Below, one piece after another: positions 51,319 through 61,956 of a stretch of DNA of 64,000 bases (positions are counted from its first letter, which is position 1; every line of letters starts with the position of its first letter). Location: positions 1 through 64,000 of the forward strand of contig NZ_JANZKX010000008.1 of NCBI RefSeq assembly GCF_027257975.1, given 5' to 3'. Origin of the DNA: Pelomonas sp. BJYL3 (GTDB taxonomy: Bacteria; Pseudomonadota; Gammaproteobacteria; Burkholderiales; Burkholderiaceae_C). Below the pieces are notes generated by a model that ran no database searches, was not told the origin of the DNA, and saw only the letters and a program-made list of their open reading frames with translations. The position numbers and the translations under genes are program-made.

Positions 51319-52077
51319 ATGAGCCTGCTGGACCTGGACCAACTGCTGCGCTACTGGACCGCCGAGCAGTGGCAAGCCAATGTGCTGATGCTGCTGCACC
51401 TGATGGGCGCGATGCTGCTGGGGCTGATCCTCGGCTACGAGCGCGCCTTCCACGGCCGGGCCGCGGGCATGCGCACCTACGCGCTGGTGTGCATGGCCTC
51501 GACGGGCGTGGTGATCCTGCTGGCCTACCCGCAGCAGTGGTTCGGTGGCCATGTGGCGGGCGGCGCGGCCCCGCTGATCGCCGACCCCACCCGCGTGATC
51601 CAGGGCGTGGTCACCGGCATCGGTTTCCTTTGCGCCGGCGTGATCATGCGCGAGGGCATGAACATCTCCGGGCTGACCACCGCGGCCTCGCTGTGGTCGG
51701 CCTCGGCCATCGGCATCCTGCTGGGCATGGGCTTCTACTTCGCGGCCATCTCGCTCACGCTGCTGTGCGCCAGCCTGATGATGTGGGGCGCCAAGCTGGA
51801 GTCCGCCCTGCCCTCGCACCCGGCCATCTCGGTGATGATGCGCGGCGTGGACGGCCGGCACTTCAGCCAGGCCGAGCTGGCCGCCTTCACCGAGCAGCTG
51901 GGCTACCGCTTCGCGCCCGGCTCGCTGAGCATCGAGCGCATGGGCAAGCACGAGGAATGGCGCTTTGTCTGCACCGCCAAGCGCAACTACCGGGGCGAGA
52001 CGCTCACCCGCTTCTCCAGCCGCCTGGGCGATCTGCCCGGGGTGAGCGAGTACCGCGTGACCCACGCGCGGAACTGA
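51319..52077 (+). CDS. MgtC/SapB family membrane protein
   Basis: A 252-residue protein. Five N-terminal membrane helices include the family pattern LLGLILGYERAFHGRAAGMRTYALVCM and GVVTGIGFLCAGVIMREG. The C-terminal soluble domain (from about 165) is ACT-like. MgtC in pathogens aids growth at low Mg2+ and inside macrophages; in free-living bacteria the role is less clear. It ends at a bidirectional terminator shared with the SMC gene. Confidence 0.88.
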   Translation: MSLLDLDQLLRYWTAEQWQANVLMLLHLMGAMLLGLILGYERAFHGRAAGMRTYALVCMASTGVVILLAYPQQWFGGHVAGGAAPLIADPTRVIQGVVTGIGFLCAGVIMREGMNISGLTTAASLWSASAIGILLGMGFYFAAISLTLLCASLMMWGAKLESALPSHPAISVMMRGVDGRHFSQAELAAFTEQLGYRFAPGSLSIERMGKHEEWRFVCTAKRNYRGETLTRFSSRLGDLPGVSEYRVTHARN

Positions 52078-52100
52078 GCCGCGGCAGGGCTCAGGCAGCA

Positions 52101-52123
52101 AAAAGGGCGCCGCGGCGCCCTTT
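52101..52123. terminator. Bidirectional terminator between mgtC and the SMC gene
   Basis: AAAAGGGCGCCGCGGCGCCCTTT is a near-perfect palindrome with A-tract and T-tract on the two sides, so it can end transcription from both convergent genes. Confidence 0.85.
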
Positions 52124-52131
52124 GCTCCTGC

Positions 52132-54963
52132 TCAGTCGTAGATCGACTTCTCCGGCCGCCGCGCCAGCACCGCGATGGGCGGCGCCCAGCGCTCGCCGCG
52201 CGGCTTCTTGCTGGTCACGAGGGTGATCTCCGAGGGTTCGAAGACCTCCACGTTGTGCGTGATCGGCGTGGTCAGCAGGTACTGGGCCCGCGTGGAGCGC
52301 AGGAAGTGGCCGACCAGCTGGATGTTGCGCACGTCCAGGTGGGCGAAGGGCTCGTCGATGAAGACGAAGCCGCCGGGGCTGTCGTCGTCCTTCATCAGGC
52401 CCACCAGCAGGATCAGGCTCTTGAGCACCTGCTGGCCGCCCGAGGCCTCGCCGTCGTTGAGGCCGACCTCGCCCTTGCCGTCGAAGTTGAAGCGCACGTG
52501 CAGGCCGGCCTGGGCCAGCACGAGGTCGTCGTTGTCCAGGTGCGGCAGCTCGGCCTGGGCGATGACGCCGGCCAGCTCGCCCAGCTCCTGCACGTTCTTC
52601 TTGTAGCGGCGCACGGTGGCGCGCAGCACGTCGATGTAGCGCTCGCGGGCATTGAAGGCGGCGATGCGGGCCATCTCGTTGCTGGCGCGCCGGTCCTCCA
52701 GCTGCGTGGTCTGCTCCAGCACGGAGAGGTGCATGCGGGTATGGCGGTCGGCCACGGCCGGGTCGGTCTCCCAGGTGCCGGCGTTGAGGCCGGTGTCCAG
52801 CTCCTGCTGCACATGGCGCATGGCGATCTCGGCCTGCTTGGCGTTCTCGAACTCGTCCCGCAGCGCGGCCACGCGGGCCGGCTGGGTCCAGCTGGACGGG
52901 AACTTGGCTCGCGCCTCGCGCGAGGCCTTCGCTGCGGCCTTGAGCTCGCGCAGCCGGCCTTCCTGGTCACGCTGGCCACGCAGCACGTTCTCCTCGCTGG
53001 CCTTGAGCGAGCCTTGCGCGGACTCGTAGTCGCGCTCGCTGCGCGTGACCTGGGCCAGGGCGCGGTCGTGCGCCTGGTCCAGCTGTGCCATGCGGGTCGC
53101 GGCCTCGACGCGGGCCTGGCGCAGCGCCGGCATGCGGGCGCGGCATTCGGCGAACTCGTCGGAACGCTCGGACAGCTCCAGCGCCGCCTTGTGGCCCTGG
53201 GCCGCGCGCTGCGCGTCCTTCAGCTGGCGCTCGACCTCGGCCTGCTCCTTGGCGATGCGGGTCAGCTCGCCGTCGTAGCGGGCCAGCTCGCGCTCCAGGG
53301 ACTGGCGGCGCGAATCCAGCGCGGAGACGCCGAACTGGTACTCGCGCGGCTCCACCCACAGGCTGCGGCCGCCGCGGCCGTCGCGGTAGTAGGCGTCGGG
53401 GGTGATCCATTCGCCGCCGGCGTCGCGGCCGGCCTCGGTGTCCTTGACGCAGCGGATGCCGCCCAGCTGGCGGATCAGCCAGCCCGGCAGCCTGGCGCTG
53501 ACCTTCAGCGCCGAGAGCAGGCTGTCCTTGGGCACCACGGAGGGCACGTGCTCGCTGTCGCCCACCACGTAATGGCGGTAGCGCTCCTTGGCGGCCAGGG
53601 CGAAGGCGCGGGACTCGTCGCCCGAGCGCTCCAGCACCACCACCCAGCGCGAGGGCCGCAGGAAACCTTCGGCCGCGGCGCGCCAGGCTTCGTCGGCGAT
53701 GTCGATGCAGTCGGCCAGCACATGGTGGCCGATGCCGGCGTCGTCCAGCGCCTTGCGGAAGCGCGTGACCTCGGGTGGCGGCGGCGGCAGGCGCTGGCCT
53801 TGCAGCGCGTCCATCGCGGCCTGGGCCTTGCGGGCCTGGTCATTGGTGCGGGTGTAGCTCTCGCGCAGCGCGTGCTGGCGGTTGCCCAGGTCTTCCAGGC
53901 GGGCGGTCAGCTCCTTGGCATCGGCCTCGACGGCCGACAGGGCCTTGAGCTCCTCCTCCCGCTTGGCCAGCAGCTCGGCGGGGCGCTCGGCCTCGCGGGC
54001 GGCGTCGAAGGCGGCGCGGGCCTCCTTGCGCTGGCGCTCGAGGTCCTGCAGCTCGGCCTTGGCGTTCTCGTGCTTCTCGAACAGCGCATGCAGCTCGGCG
54101 CGCTTGGCGGCCATATTGCGCTGGTCGCCCGAGGCGAAGAGGCGCTGGCGGTGCAGCTCGCGCAGGGCCTGGGCCGTGCGCAGCCGCCCTTCGGACCACT
54201 GCAGCACCGGCACCACCTCGGTGGCCAGGCGCTCGCGCTCCTTCAGCCGCAGCTGGTACTGCTGGTAGCTGTTGACGCGGTTGGCGAGGTCAGACAGCTG
54301 GGCCTGGGTGTGGGACAGCTCATGCGCCGCCTGCTCCACTTCCTTGCTCAGCTGCTGCTGGTGGCTGCGGGCCTGGTCGTAGCGGTCCAGCACCTCCTGG
54401 TCGCCGAAGACCTCGAACACGAGGCGCAGCAGCTCCTTGGGGCTCAGCTCGCACAGCCGGTCGGTCTGGCCCTGCTCCAGGGCCAGCACGCGGCCGATGG
54501 CGCGGGTCAGGCCGGCGGCCTCCAGGCGCTTCTTCCAGGCCTCGATGCCCAGCCAGTCCTTTTCGGCACGCTCGGCCAGGGCCTCGATCTCATGGACGCC
54601 GTCGACCAGCAGGTAGCGGCGCTGCCAGTCCCCGCCGTGGCGCTCGATGCGGCAGGCCAGCGTCACCTGGTCGGCATACAGCAGCGAGCTGGCGAAGGGC
54701 CGGCTGCTGTTCTGACGGCCGCGCGGGCGGTTGTCCACCAGGGCGCGCAGCCAGGCGGTCTCGGCGTTGGCGTGGCGGGCGTAGGTCTTGTAGGTGCGGC
54801 CGCCCGAGCACTCCAGGCCCAGCAGGGTGCGCATGGCATCCAGCAGCGTGGTCTTGCCCGAGCCGTTGGGGCCGGCGATGGTGATGATGTTGCCGTCCAG
54901 CGGCATGGAGACGCGGCGGCAGTAGTCCCAGTGCAGCAGTTCCAGCGATTGCAGGTGAAACAT
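52132..54963 (-). CDS. mksB: SMC-like ATPase, MksB-type
   Basis: A 943-residue SMC-type protein. The N-terminal Walker A is GPNGSGKTT (31-39). Long coiled-coil stretches flank a central domain around 390-560 that is probably the hinge. The C-terminal signature is SGGQQ (841-845) and Walker B is FVFIDEP (866-872) with the D-loop FAHLD. It is much shorter than MukB and about the size of MksB or JetC. Its partners are the two upstream genes, overlapping by ATGA. No JetD-type nuclease gene follows, so a chromosome-organising condensin is more likely than a plasmid-cutting Wadjet. Confidence 0.8.
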   Translation of the reverse strand: MFHLQSLELLHWDYCRRVSMPLDGNIITIAGPNGSGKTTLLDAMRTLLGLECSGGRTYKTYARHANAETAWLRALVDNRPRGRQNSSRPFASSLLYADQVTLACRIERHGGDWQRRYLLVDGVHEIEALAERAEKDWLGIEAWKKRLEAAGLTRAIGRVLALEQGQTDRLCELSPKELLRLVFEVFGDQEVLDRYDQARSHQQQLSKEVEQAAHELSHTQAQLSDLANRVNSYQQYQLRLKERERLATEVVPVLQWSEGRLRTAQALRELHRQRLFASGDQRNMAAKRAELHALFEKHENAKAELQDLERQRKEARAAFDAAREAERPAELLAKREEELKALSAVEADAKELTARLEDLGNRQHALRESYTRTNDQARKAQAAMDALQGQRLPPPPPEVTRFRKALDDAGIGHHVLADCIDIADEAWRAAAEGFLRPSRWVVVLERSGDESRAFALAAKERYRHYVVGDSEHVPSVVPKDSLLSALKVSARLPGWLIRQLGGIRCVKDTEAGRDAGGEWITPDAYYRDGRGGRSLWVEPREYQFGVSALDSRRQSLERELARYDGELTRIAKEQAEVERQLKDAQRAAQGHKAALELSERSDEFAECRARMPALRQARVEAATRMAQLDQAHDRALAQVTRSERDYESAQGSLKASEENVLRGQRDQEGRLRELKAAAKASREARAKFPSSWTQPARVAALRDEFENAKQAEIAMRHVQQELDTGLNAGTWETDPAVADRHTRMHLSVLEQTTQLEDRRASNEMARIAAFNARERYIDVLRATVRRYKKNVQELGELAGVIAQAELPHLDNDDLVLAQAGLHVRFNFDGKGEVGLNDGEASGGQQVLKSLILLVGLMKDDDSPGGFVFIDEPFAHLDVRNIQLVGHFLRSTRAQYLLTTPITHNVEVFEPSEITLVTSKKPRGERWAPPIAVLARRPEKSIYD

Positions 54964-55736
54964 CAGTGCGTCTCCGGCGCGTCGCCCGCCTGGGTGGGGG
55001 CGGCGTCGTTCATGTCTTGTTCAGGCTCGGGCTCAGGCTCAGGCTCAGGCTCGTTGCGCTTGGCGATGATGGCGTTGATCGCCGGGCCTGCCAGCGGGTC
55101 GGTGGCGCGGGCCAGCACATCGGCCAGAGAGCCATCCAGCACGCGCGGGGCGAGCACGTCGTAGTCCAGCAGCAGGTCCAGCAGCGGGCCCTCGGCGATG
55201 TCCTCGGCGCGGCGGGTGATGAAGCCGTTGCGCTCCAGCAGCTTGAGGTTGGCGTCCAGGCGCATCTTCTTGCCCAGCTGGTTGCCGAAGTCGGCCAGCA
55301 GGCTGCGGTAGGACAGCGTGGGCGACACGCTGGAGGCCAGCGGCAGCGGCTTGTCCGTGGCGAACATCTCGCCCTGCCCTTCGGCCTGCGCCTCGGTGCG
55401 GGCGATCTGGCGCTGGCGCTTGGGCAGGATGATCAGGGACCACAGCACCACCAGCAGGGCCACGCCGTCGCGCGGCAGGTCCAGGTTGTTGTTGGAGGCC
55501 AGCCCCGTCTCGCCGAACACGGCCACCTCGGCCGGGCGCAGCATGGCCACGGTGATGTGGTCGGCGTAGAGGTTCTCGACCAGCTTCAGGCCCACGGCCG
55601 CCAGGCGGTCGTTGAGGGCGGCCCAGAGCTCGGTGTCGATCAGGGCGCGGCGCACCAGCGGGTGGCTGCGGGGCAGCCAGCGGCGGGCGATCAGTTGCGC
55701 AGCCAGGTGGGCCGCGTCGTCCAGGGTATTGCTCAT
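54963..55736 (-). CDS. mksE: MksE-like condensin subunit
   Basis: A 257-residue soluble protein with winged-helix-like regions (RRALIDTELWAALNDRLAAVG and RLDANLKLLERNGFITRR) as expected for the MksE/JetB (DUF4194-like) subunit. It sits between the kleisin-like and SMC genes, overlapping each by 4 bases. The C-terminus has a run of Glu-Pro pairs (about 55023-55055) encoded by a hexamer repeat, then an acidic tail. The assignment rests largely on gene order, size and partner identity. Confidence 0.65.
   Translation of the reverse strand: MSNTLDDAAHLAAQLIARRWLPRSHPLVRRALIDTELWAALNDRLAAVGLKLVENLYADHITVAMLRPAEVAVFGETGLASNNNLDLPRDGVALLVVLWSLIILPKRQRQIARTEAQAEGQGEMFATDKPLPLASSVSPTLSYRSLLADFGNQLGKKMRLDANLKLLERNGFITRRAEDIAEGPLLDLLLDYDVLAPRVLDGSLADVLARATDPLAGPAINAIIAKRNEPEPEPEPEPEQDMNDAAPTQAGDAPETH
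55023..55055. repeat. Hexamer tandem repeat in mksE
   Basis: About five copies of a GGCTCA-type hexamer encode alternating Glu and Pro near the end of the MksE-like protein. The unit is two codons, so changes in copy number would lengthen or shorten the EP run without a frameshift. Confidence 0.75.
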
Positions 55737-57160
55737 GATTCGGATGCGGGGCCGGGGGCGGCAGTGGGTTCGGTGGGCGCGGCGGTGTTGGCAGCCAGTT
55801 CAGGGGGCAGCATCACCTGCCCCTCCTCGTCGACCGGCAGCAGATGGCCGCGGCTCATCCACTTGACGAATTCGTCCTCGACCTCACCCTGCTCGACGGA
55901 CCAGCGCACGCGCCAGGGCTGGCGGGCCATGTCGCCGGTCGCGCCCTGCAGATGCTGGGCCTGGGGGTCACCGAGCAAAGGCAGCAGCTGGGCGCGGTAG
56001 GCCGCGCGGGCATAGCTGCCGCCCAGCACGGCGGGGGTCAGGTCTTGCGCGCCACGGCCCTCGGACTGCCACCGGCCCAGCAGGGTCTGCATGCCGGCGA
56101 GGTCTTCGGGCAGGCTCATCACGGCCAGCTGGCCTTCGGGGGCGACCAGGCCGGCCGGCAGCGGCTCGGGGGTGGGCGGCTTGGGGCGGTCGCGCTCGAA
56201 TTCGGCCTCGCAGGTGTCCAGCAGCTCGTGCTGGGCCACCATCACCGGCAGCACGGGGCGGGAGAGCGCACCCAGGCTGAGGTTCTCCAGGAAGGGCACG
56301 TTCTGCAGCCAGCGCCGCACGTCGGTCGTGGTGATGCCGGTGGAGCCCAGGGTCACGCGCTGGCGGTCCACCTGCTGCAGCGCGCGGTTGAACTGGCTGG
56401 CCATGGCCAGCAGGCGGGCCTGGGCCAGGCCCAGCTCGCGGGCCAGGCGCTCCAGGCGCGCGTTGCCGTCCGCCTGGGCCTGCTCGATGATGGCCGAGAG
56501 CGCCTCGCTGGCCCGCTCCACCAGCCCGAGCGCCCGCTCGAAACGCTGGCGGGCGCGCCGCAGATGGAACTCGGAGCCGCTGGCGATGGCGTCGGCGAAC
56601 TCGTCGTACAGCCGTGCCAGCTGGGCCTGCAGGTGATGCAGCTGAGCGGGGTCCAGCGTGCCCAGCTGGTGGGCGCCGGCCACATTGGCCAGCAGCGCGG
56701 CGAGGTCGGCGTCCTGCTCGCCCGCCACAGTCAGCGGCGAGAGCAGGCCCACCAGCTGCTGGGCCAGCGGGGTGATGGTGTACTGCTGGTTGGAGCCGTC
56801 CCAGGCCAGCAGCTGGGCCTCGCGCAGGCGCTTGAGCACCAGTTCCAGCGCCTCGTCGCGCAGGGCATGGAAGTGGCGGTTGAGGGTGTCGCGCGGCAGG
56901 CGGGATTCGGGGAGCGCCATCAGCTCCATGAAGACCCACAGGCGCAGGCGCACCAGGGCTGCAGGCCCGTGGAACAGGGCCCGCATGGCCTGGATCAGGG
57001 GCTCGTTGCGCTCCAGCTGCCACCACAGCAGGGCCTCGCCGGGCACGGCGCCCTCGCGGAAGTAGTCCTCGAAGCGGGGCGCCTCGGTGGCGTCATCAAA
57101 GCGCTCGGCCGCGGCGTCCTGCTCGGGCAGGGCCGCGGCGCGGGTCTGGGAATCGGTCAT
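55733..57160 (-). CDS. mksF: Kleisin-like condensin subunit, MksF-type
   Basis: A 475-residue soluble protein. The N-terminal 120 residues look like a winged helix (RLPRDTLNRHFHALRDEALELVLKRL), the middle is helical with coiled-coil character (residues 160-260), and a C-terminal winged-helix-like segment follows, as in MksF/JetA (DUF3375-like) kleisins. It is first in the mksF–mksE–mksB order, starting 31 bases after the parC stop on the same strand, so the four genes may share transcripts. QDLTP at about residue 372 is encoded by a 14-bp repeat copy. Confidence 0.65.
   Translation of the reverse strand: MTDSQTRAAALPEQDAAAERFDDATEAPRFEDYFREGAVPGEALLWWQLERNEPLIQAMRALFHGPAALVRLRLWVFMELMALPESRLPRDTLNRHFHALRDEALELVLKRLREAQLLAWDGSNQQYTITPLAQQLVGLLSPLTVAGEQDADLAALLANVAGAHQLGTLDPAQLHHLQAQLARLYDEFADAIASGSEFHLRRARQRFERALGLVERASEALSAIIEQAQADGNARLERLARELGLAQARLLAMASQFNRALQQVDRQRVTLGSTGITTTDVRRWLQNVPFLENLSLGALSRPVLPVMVAQHELLDTCEAEFERDRPKPPTPEPLPAGLVAPEGQLAVMSLPEDLAGMQTLLGRWQSEGRGAQDLTPAVLGGSYARAAYRAQLLPLLGDPQAQHLQGATGDMARQPWRVRWSVEQGEVEDEFVKWMSRGHLLPVDEEGQVMLPPELAANTAAPTEPTAAPGPASES
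56035..56048 (-). repeat. Dispersed 14-bp repeat, copy 8
   Basis: An exact GCAAGACCTGACCC in the sense strand of the kleisin-like gene, encoding QDLTP. Confidence 0.85.
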
Positions 57161-57191
57161 CGCGCGGATTATCCCTGTCCAGCCCCTGGGA

Positions 57192-59558
<2,367 letters not shown>

Positions 59559-59594
59559 GGGGAATGGCGCCTTGCCTGCTGGCCTGATGCGGGC

Positions 59595-60299
59595 CTACTG
59601 CTGAGAGACCGGCGCGCTGTGGAATTGCATGCCCTGCAGCTGCTGGCTCTGGCTGCGCTGCAGCAGCGCCCAGTAGAGCTCCAGCACCATCTGCACATGG
59701 GCCTGGGTTTCGTCGATGGGAGGCATGCGCCCCCCGGCCTTGCGGACCGCCGACTCGCCGGCGTTCCAGGCGGCCAGGGCCGCGTCGATGCGGCCGTAGC
59801 GCTTGATCAGGTCGGCCAGCATGCGGGCGCCGATCAGCACATTGCTGCGCGGCTCGCGCAGGCGCTGCTCGACGGGCTGGCGGGATTCTGCCGCGGTGGC
59901 GTACTGTTCGGCGGCAAGGGCGGTGATCTGCATGAGGCCGGTGGCGCCGCGCGGGGACACCACATCGGCCTTGAAGCCGCTCTCCACCGCGATCATGGCC
60001 TTGAGCAGCTCCGTGTCCACGCCGGTCTGCTGCGAGGCCTCGCGCAGATAGGGCTGCACGGCCTTGACCTCGGGCGCGAACTCCAGCCAGGTCAGCAGGG
60101 AGCGGCCGTGGTCGGTCTTGCCCGGCACGCGCTGCGGGCGCGCGCCCAGGCTCATCACGGGCTGGTAGCGATCGTCCAGGCGCTGGGCCGCGAAGTGGGC
60201 GACGCCCGCCTTGTCCACATAGGCCCACAGCTCCGCCTGCGCAGCCGTGGCCAGCATCAGGAACACGAAGGCCGGCAGCCATTTCACGCGCCACTTCAC
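59595..60299 (-). CDS. Exported lytic transglycosylase, SLT domain
   Basis: A 234-residue protein. The signal peptide core is LPAFVFLMLATAAQA. A short N-terminal region ELWAYVDKAGVAHFAA resembles DUF4124. The SLT domain follows: catalytic Glu in AMIAVESGFKADVVSPRGATGLMQI, then NVLIGARMLADLIKRYG and LAAWNAGESAV. It cleaves peptidoglycan glycan strands in the periplasm. The start is GTG 60299, overlapping the acetyltransferase stop by 4 bases. Confidence 0.9.
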   Translation of the reverse strand: MKWRVKWLPAFVFLMLATAAQAELWAYVDKAGVAHFAAQRLDDRYQPVMSLGARPQRVPGKTDHGRSLLTWLEFAPEVKAVQPYLREASQQTGVDTELLKAMIAVESGFKADVVSPRGATGLMQITALAAEQYATAAESRQPVEQRLREPRSNVLIGARMLADLIKRYGRIDAALAAWNAGESAVRKAGGRMPPIDETQAHVQMVLELYWALLQRSQSQQLQGMQFHSAPVSQQ

Positions 60300-60844
60300 G
60301 CGGATTCCTCGTTCATGGCGCGGCGGGCCTGGTACTCGCGGTCCAGCATGGACATCACGATCAGGCTGTCATAGCCGTCCGCGCCCTCGATGCTCACCCG
60401 CACGCTTTCGCGCAGCCGGCCCTCCTCGACAAAGCCCTCGCTGAGATAGAGCGCCTGGGCGCGCGTGTTGAGGCCTTTGACGTCCAGCCAGAAGCGGTGG
60501 GCATGCAGCTGCTGGAAGGCCAGCTGCTTCAGCAGGCGCACGCAGGCGCGGCCCACGCCCTGGCCCTTGGGCTGCAGCACCAGGCGCTTGAGTTCCACCG
60601 AACGGTTGGGGTTGCGGCAGCCCTGCAGGATCACGTAGCCGGCCGGCTGGGCCTGGGTTTGCAGGTCCTGACCCCATTCCACGATGAAGTGGCGCGAGTC
60701 CGGGAAGCGGATCGCGCCCTCGTGCTGGGTGCGCTCCCAGGGCGTGATGAAGGGCAGGTTGGCCCCGTCCTGCTCGACCGAGACGACGTAGTCCAGGTCC
60801 GAGAGCATGGTGGGGCGCAGGTGCACGCGCGGCAGGCCGTTCAT
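60296..60844 (-). CDS. GNAT-family N-acetyltransferase
   Basis: A 182-residue protein with the GNAT pattern: RPTMLSDLDYVVSVEQ at the start, the acetyl-CoA-binding LQPKGQGVGRACVRLL (Q/R-x-x-G-x-G/A), and LNTRAQALYLSEGFVEEGRLRE. Closest in style to RimI/RimJ-type protein or small-molecule acetylases. It lies 5 bases downstream of a deacetylase gene, so the two may form an acetylation/deacetylation pair, possibly on polyamines. The target is unknown. Confidence 0.88.
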   Translation of the reverse strand: MNGLPRVHLRPTMLSDLDYVVSVEQDGANLPFITPWERTQHEGAIRFPDSRHFIVEWGQDLQTQAQPAGYVILQGCRNPNRSVELKRLVLQPKGQGVGRACVRLLKQLAFQQLHAHRFWLDVKGLNTRAQALYLSEGFVEEGRLRESVRVSIEGADGYDSLIVMSMLDREYQARRAMNEESA

Positions 60845-60849
60845 GGCGT

Positions 60850-61902
60850 TCAGACCCCGGGCTGGCCCTGGGCCGTTGATTCGAAGCCCGCCAGCACGGC
60901 CTGCACATTGCGACCGATGGCGGCGGTGGCATAGCCGCCCTCTTGCAGGAACAGCGTGGGCAGCTGCAGCGAGGCCAGGCTCTGGCCCATGCGGCGGAAC
61001 TCGGGCTCGTCCAGCTGGAAATGCGAGATGGGGTCGCCGCCGTAGGTGTCCACGCCCAGCGAGACGATCAGCAGCTCCGGCGCATAGGCATTGAGCTGCA
61101 CGAGGGCCTTCTCGAAGGCCTCGAACCACTGCTCGTTGCTGGCGCCGGCGGGCAGCGGCCAGTTGGCGTTGAAGCCCTCGCCCGCGCCCGCGCCGCGCTC
61201 GTCGGCATGGCCCAGGAAGAAGGGGTATTCGGTCTGCGGATCGCCGTGGATGCTGAGGAAGAAGACGTCGGCGCGCTCGTAGAAGATGGCCTGCGTGCCG
61301 TTGCCGTGGTGGTAGTCCACGTCGAGGATGGCCACGCGCTGCCTGCCCGCATCGCGCGCGGCCTGGGCCGTGACGGCGGCGTTGTTGATGAAGCAGTAGC
61401 CGCCAAAGAAGTCGGCACCCGCATGGTGGCCGGGCGGGCGGGTCAGGCAGTAGGCCGAGCGTTCGCCGGCCAGCACCAGGTCCAGCGCCGTGAGGCTGGC
61501 CTGCGCGCCCCAGTAGGCAGCGGACCAGGTGCCCGCGGTCAGCGGAGAGCCGCTGTCCATCGAGTAGAGCCCCATGCGGGCCGCGAAGCTCCGCGGCTCC
61601 ACATCGCTGCGCAGGCTGCGGATGGGCCACACCGCCGGGAAGGCCTCGCCCTGCCCGCCCAGCGCCTGCCACTCGGCGTAGGCGCCCTCGATGAAGCGCA
61701 GATAGCGCGGCGCATGCACCCGCTCCAGCGGTGCGCGGCCGTGGTCGACCACAGGCACGAAGGGCCCGAGATCGCTGGCCTGCAGGGCCTGCAGCACGTA
61801 ATCGGCACGGGCCGGGATCTCGAAGGCATCCACCAGCTGGCCGCGGAAGAATTCCTTCTGCGCGGCATGCTCGGCGTGGCGCTCGTTGTAGACGATCTTC
61901 AT
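60850..61902 (-). CDS. Histone-deacetylase-family protein, acetylpolyamine amidohydrolase-like
   Basis: A 350-residue zinc hydrolase. RPPGHHA has the catalytic His pair, DVDYHHGNGT carries zinc-ligand Asp and His, SIHGDP and VDTYGGDP have the remaining Asp ligand, and the late LFLQEGGYATAAIG is typical. The N-terminal KIVYNERHAEHAA and the loop near residue 115 resemble acetylpolyamine amidohydrolases, which release acetate from acetylputrescine or acetylspermidine. It sits between parE and an acetyltransferase gene. Confidence 0.9.
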   Translation of the reverse strand: MKIVYNERHAEHAAQKEFFRGQLVDAFEIPARADYVLQALQASDLGPFVPVVDHGRAPLERVHAPRYLRFIEGAYAEWQALGGQGEAFPAVWPIRSLRSDVEPRSFAARMGLYSMDSGSPLTAGTWSAAYWGAQASLTALDLVLAGERSAYCLTRPPGHHAGADFFGGYCFINNAAVTAQAARDAGRQRVAILDVDYHHGNGTQAIFYERADVFFLSIHGDPQTEYPFFLGHADERGAGAGEGFNANWPLPAGASNEQWFEAFEKALVQLNAYAPELLIVSLGVDTYGGDPISHFQLDEPEFRRMGQSLASLQLPTLFLQEGGYATAAIGRNVQAVLAGFESTAQGQPGV

Positions 61903-61931
61903 GGGGATTCCCGACGATGGCTGGGGCTGGA

Positions 61932-61945
61932 GGGTCAGGTCTTGC
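61932..61945 (-). repeat. Dispersed 14-bp repeat, copy 9
   Basis: An exact GCAAGACCTGACCC on the minus strand in the 54-base gap between parE and the deacetylase gene, 11 bases after the parE stop. Confidence 0.85.
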
Positions 61946-61956
61946 TCAGCGCAGGC

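Noticed and set aside
52132..57160. Complete Wadjet anti-plasmid system (JetABCD)
   Set aside because: No JetD-type nuclease gene follows or precedes; the neighbours are mgtC and parC.
60661..60674. GCAGGTCCTGACCC as a repeat copy
   Set aside because: Two mismatches from the exact word and located in a conserved coding region.
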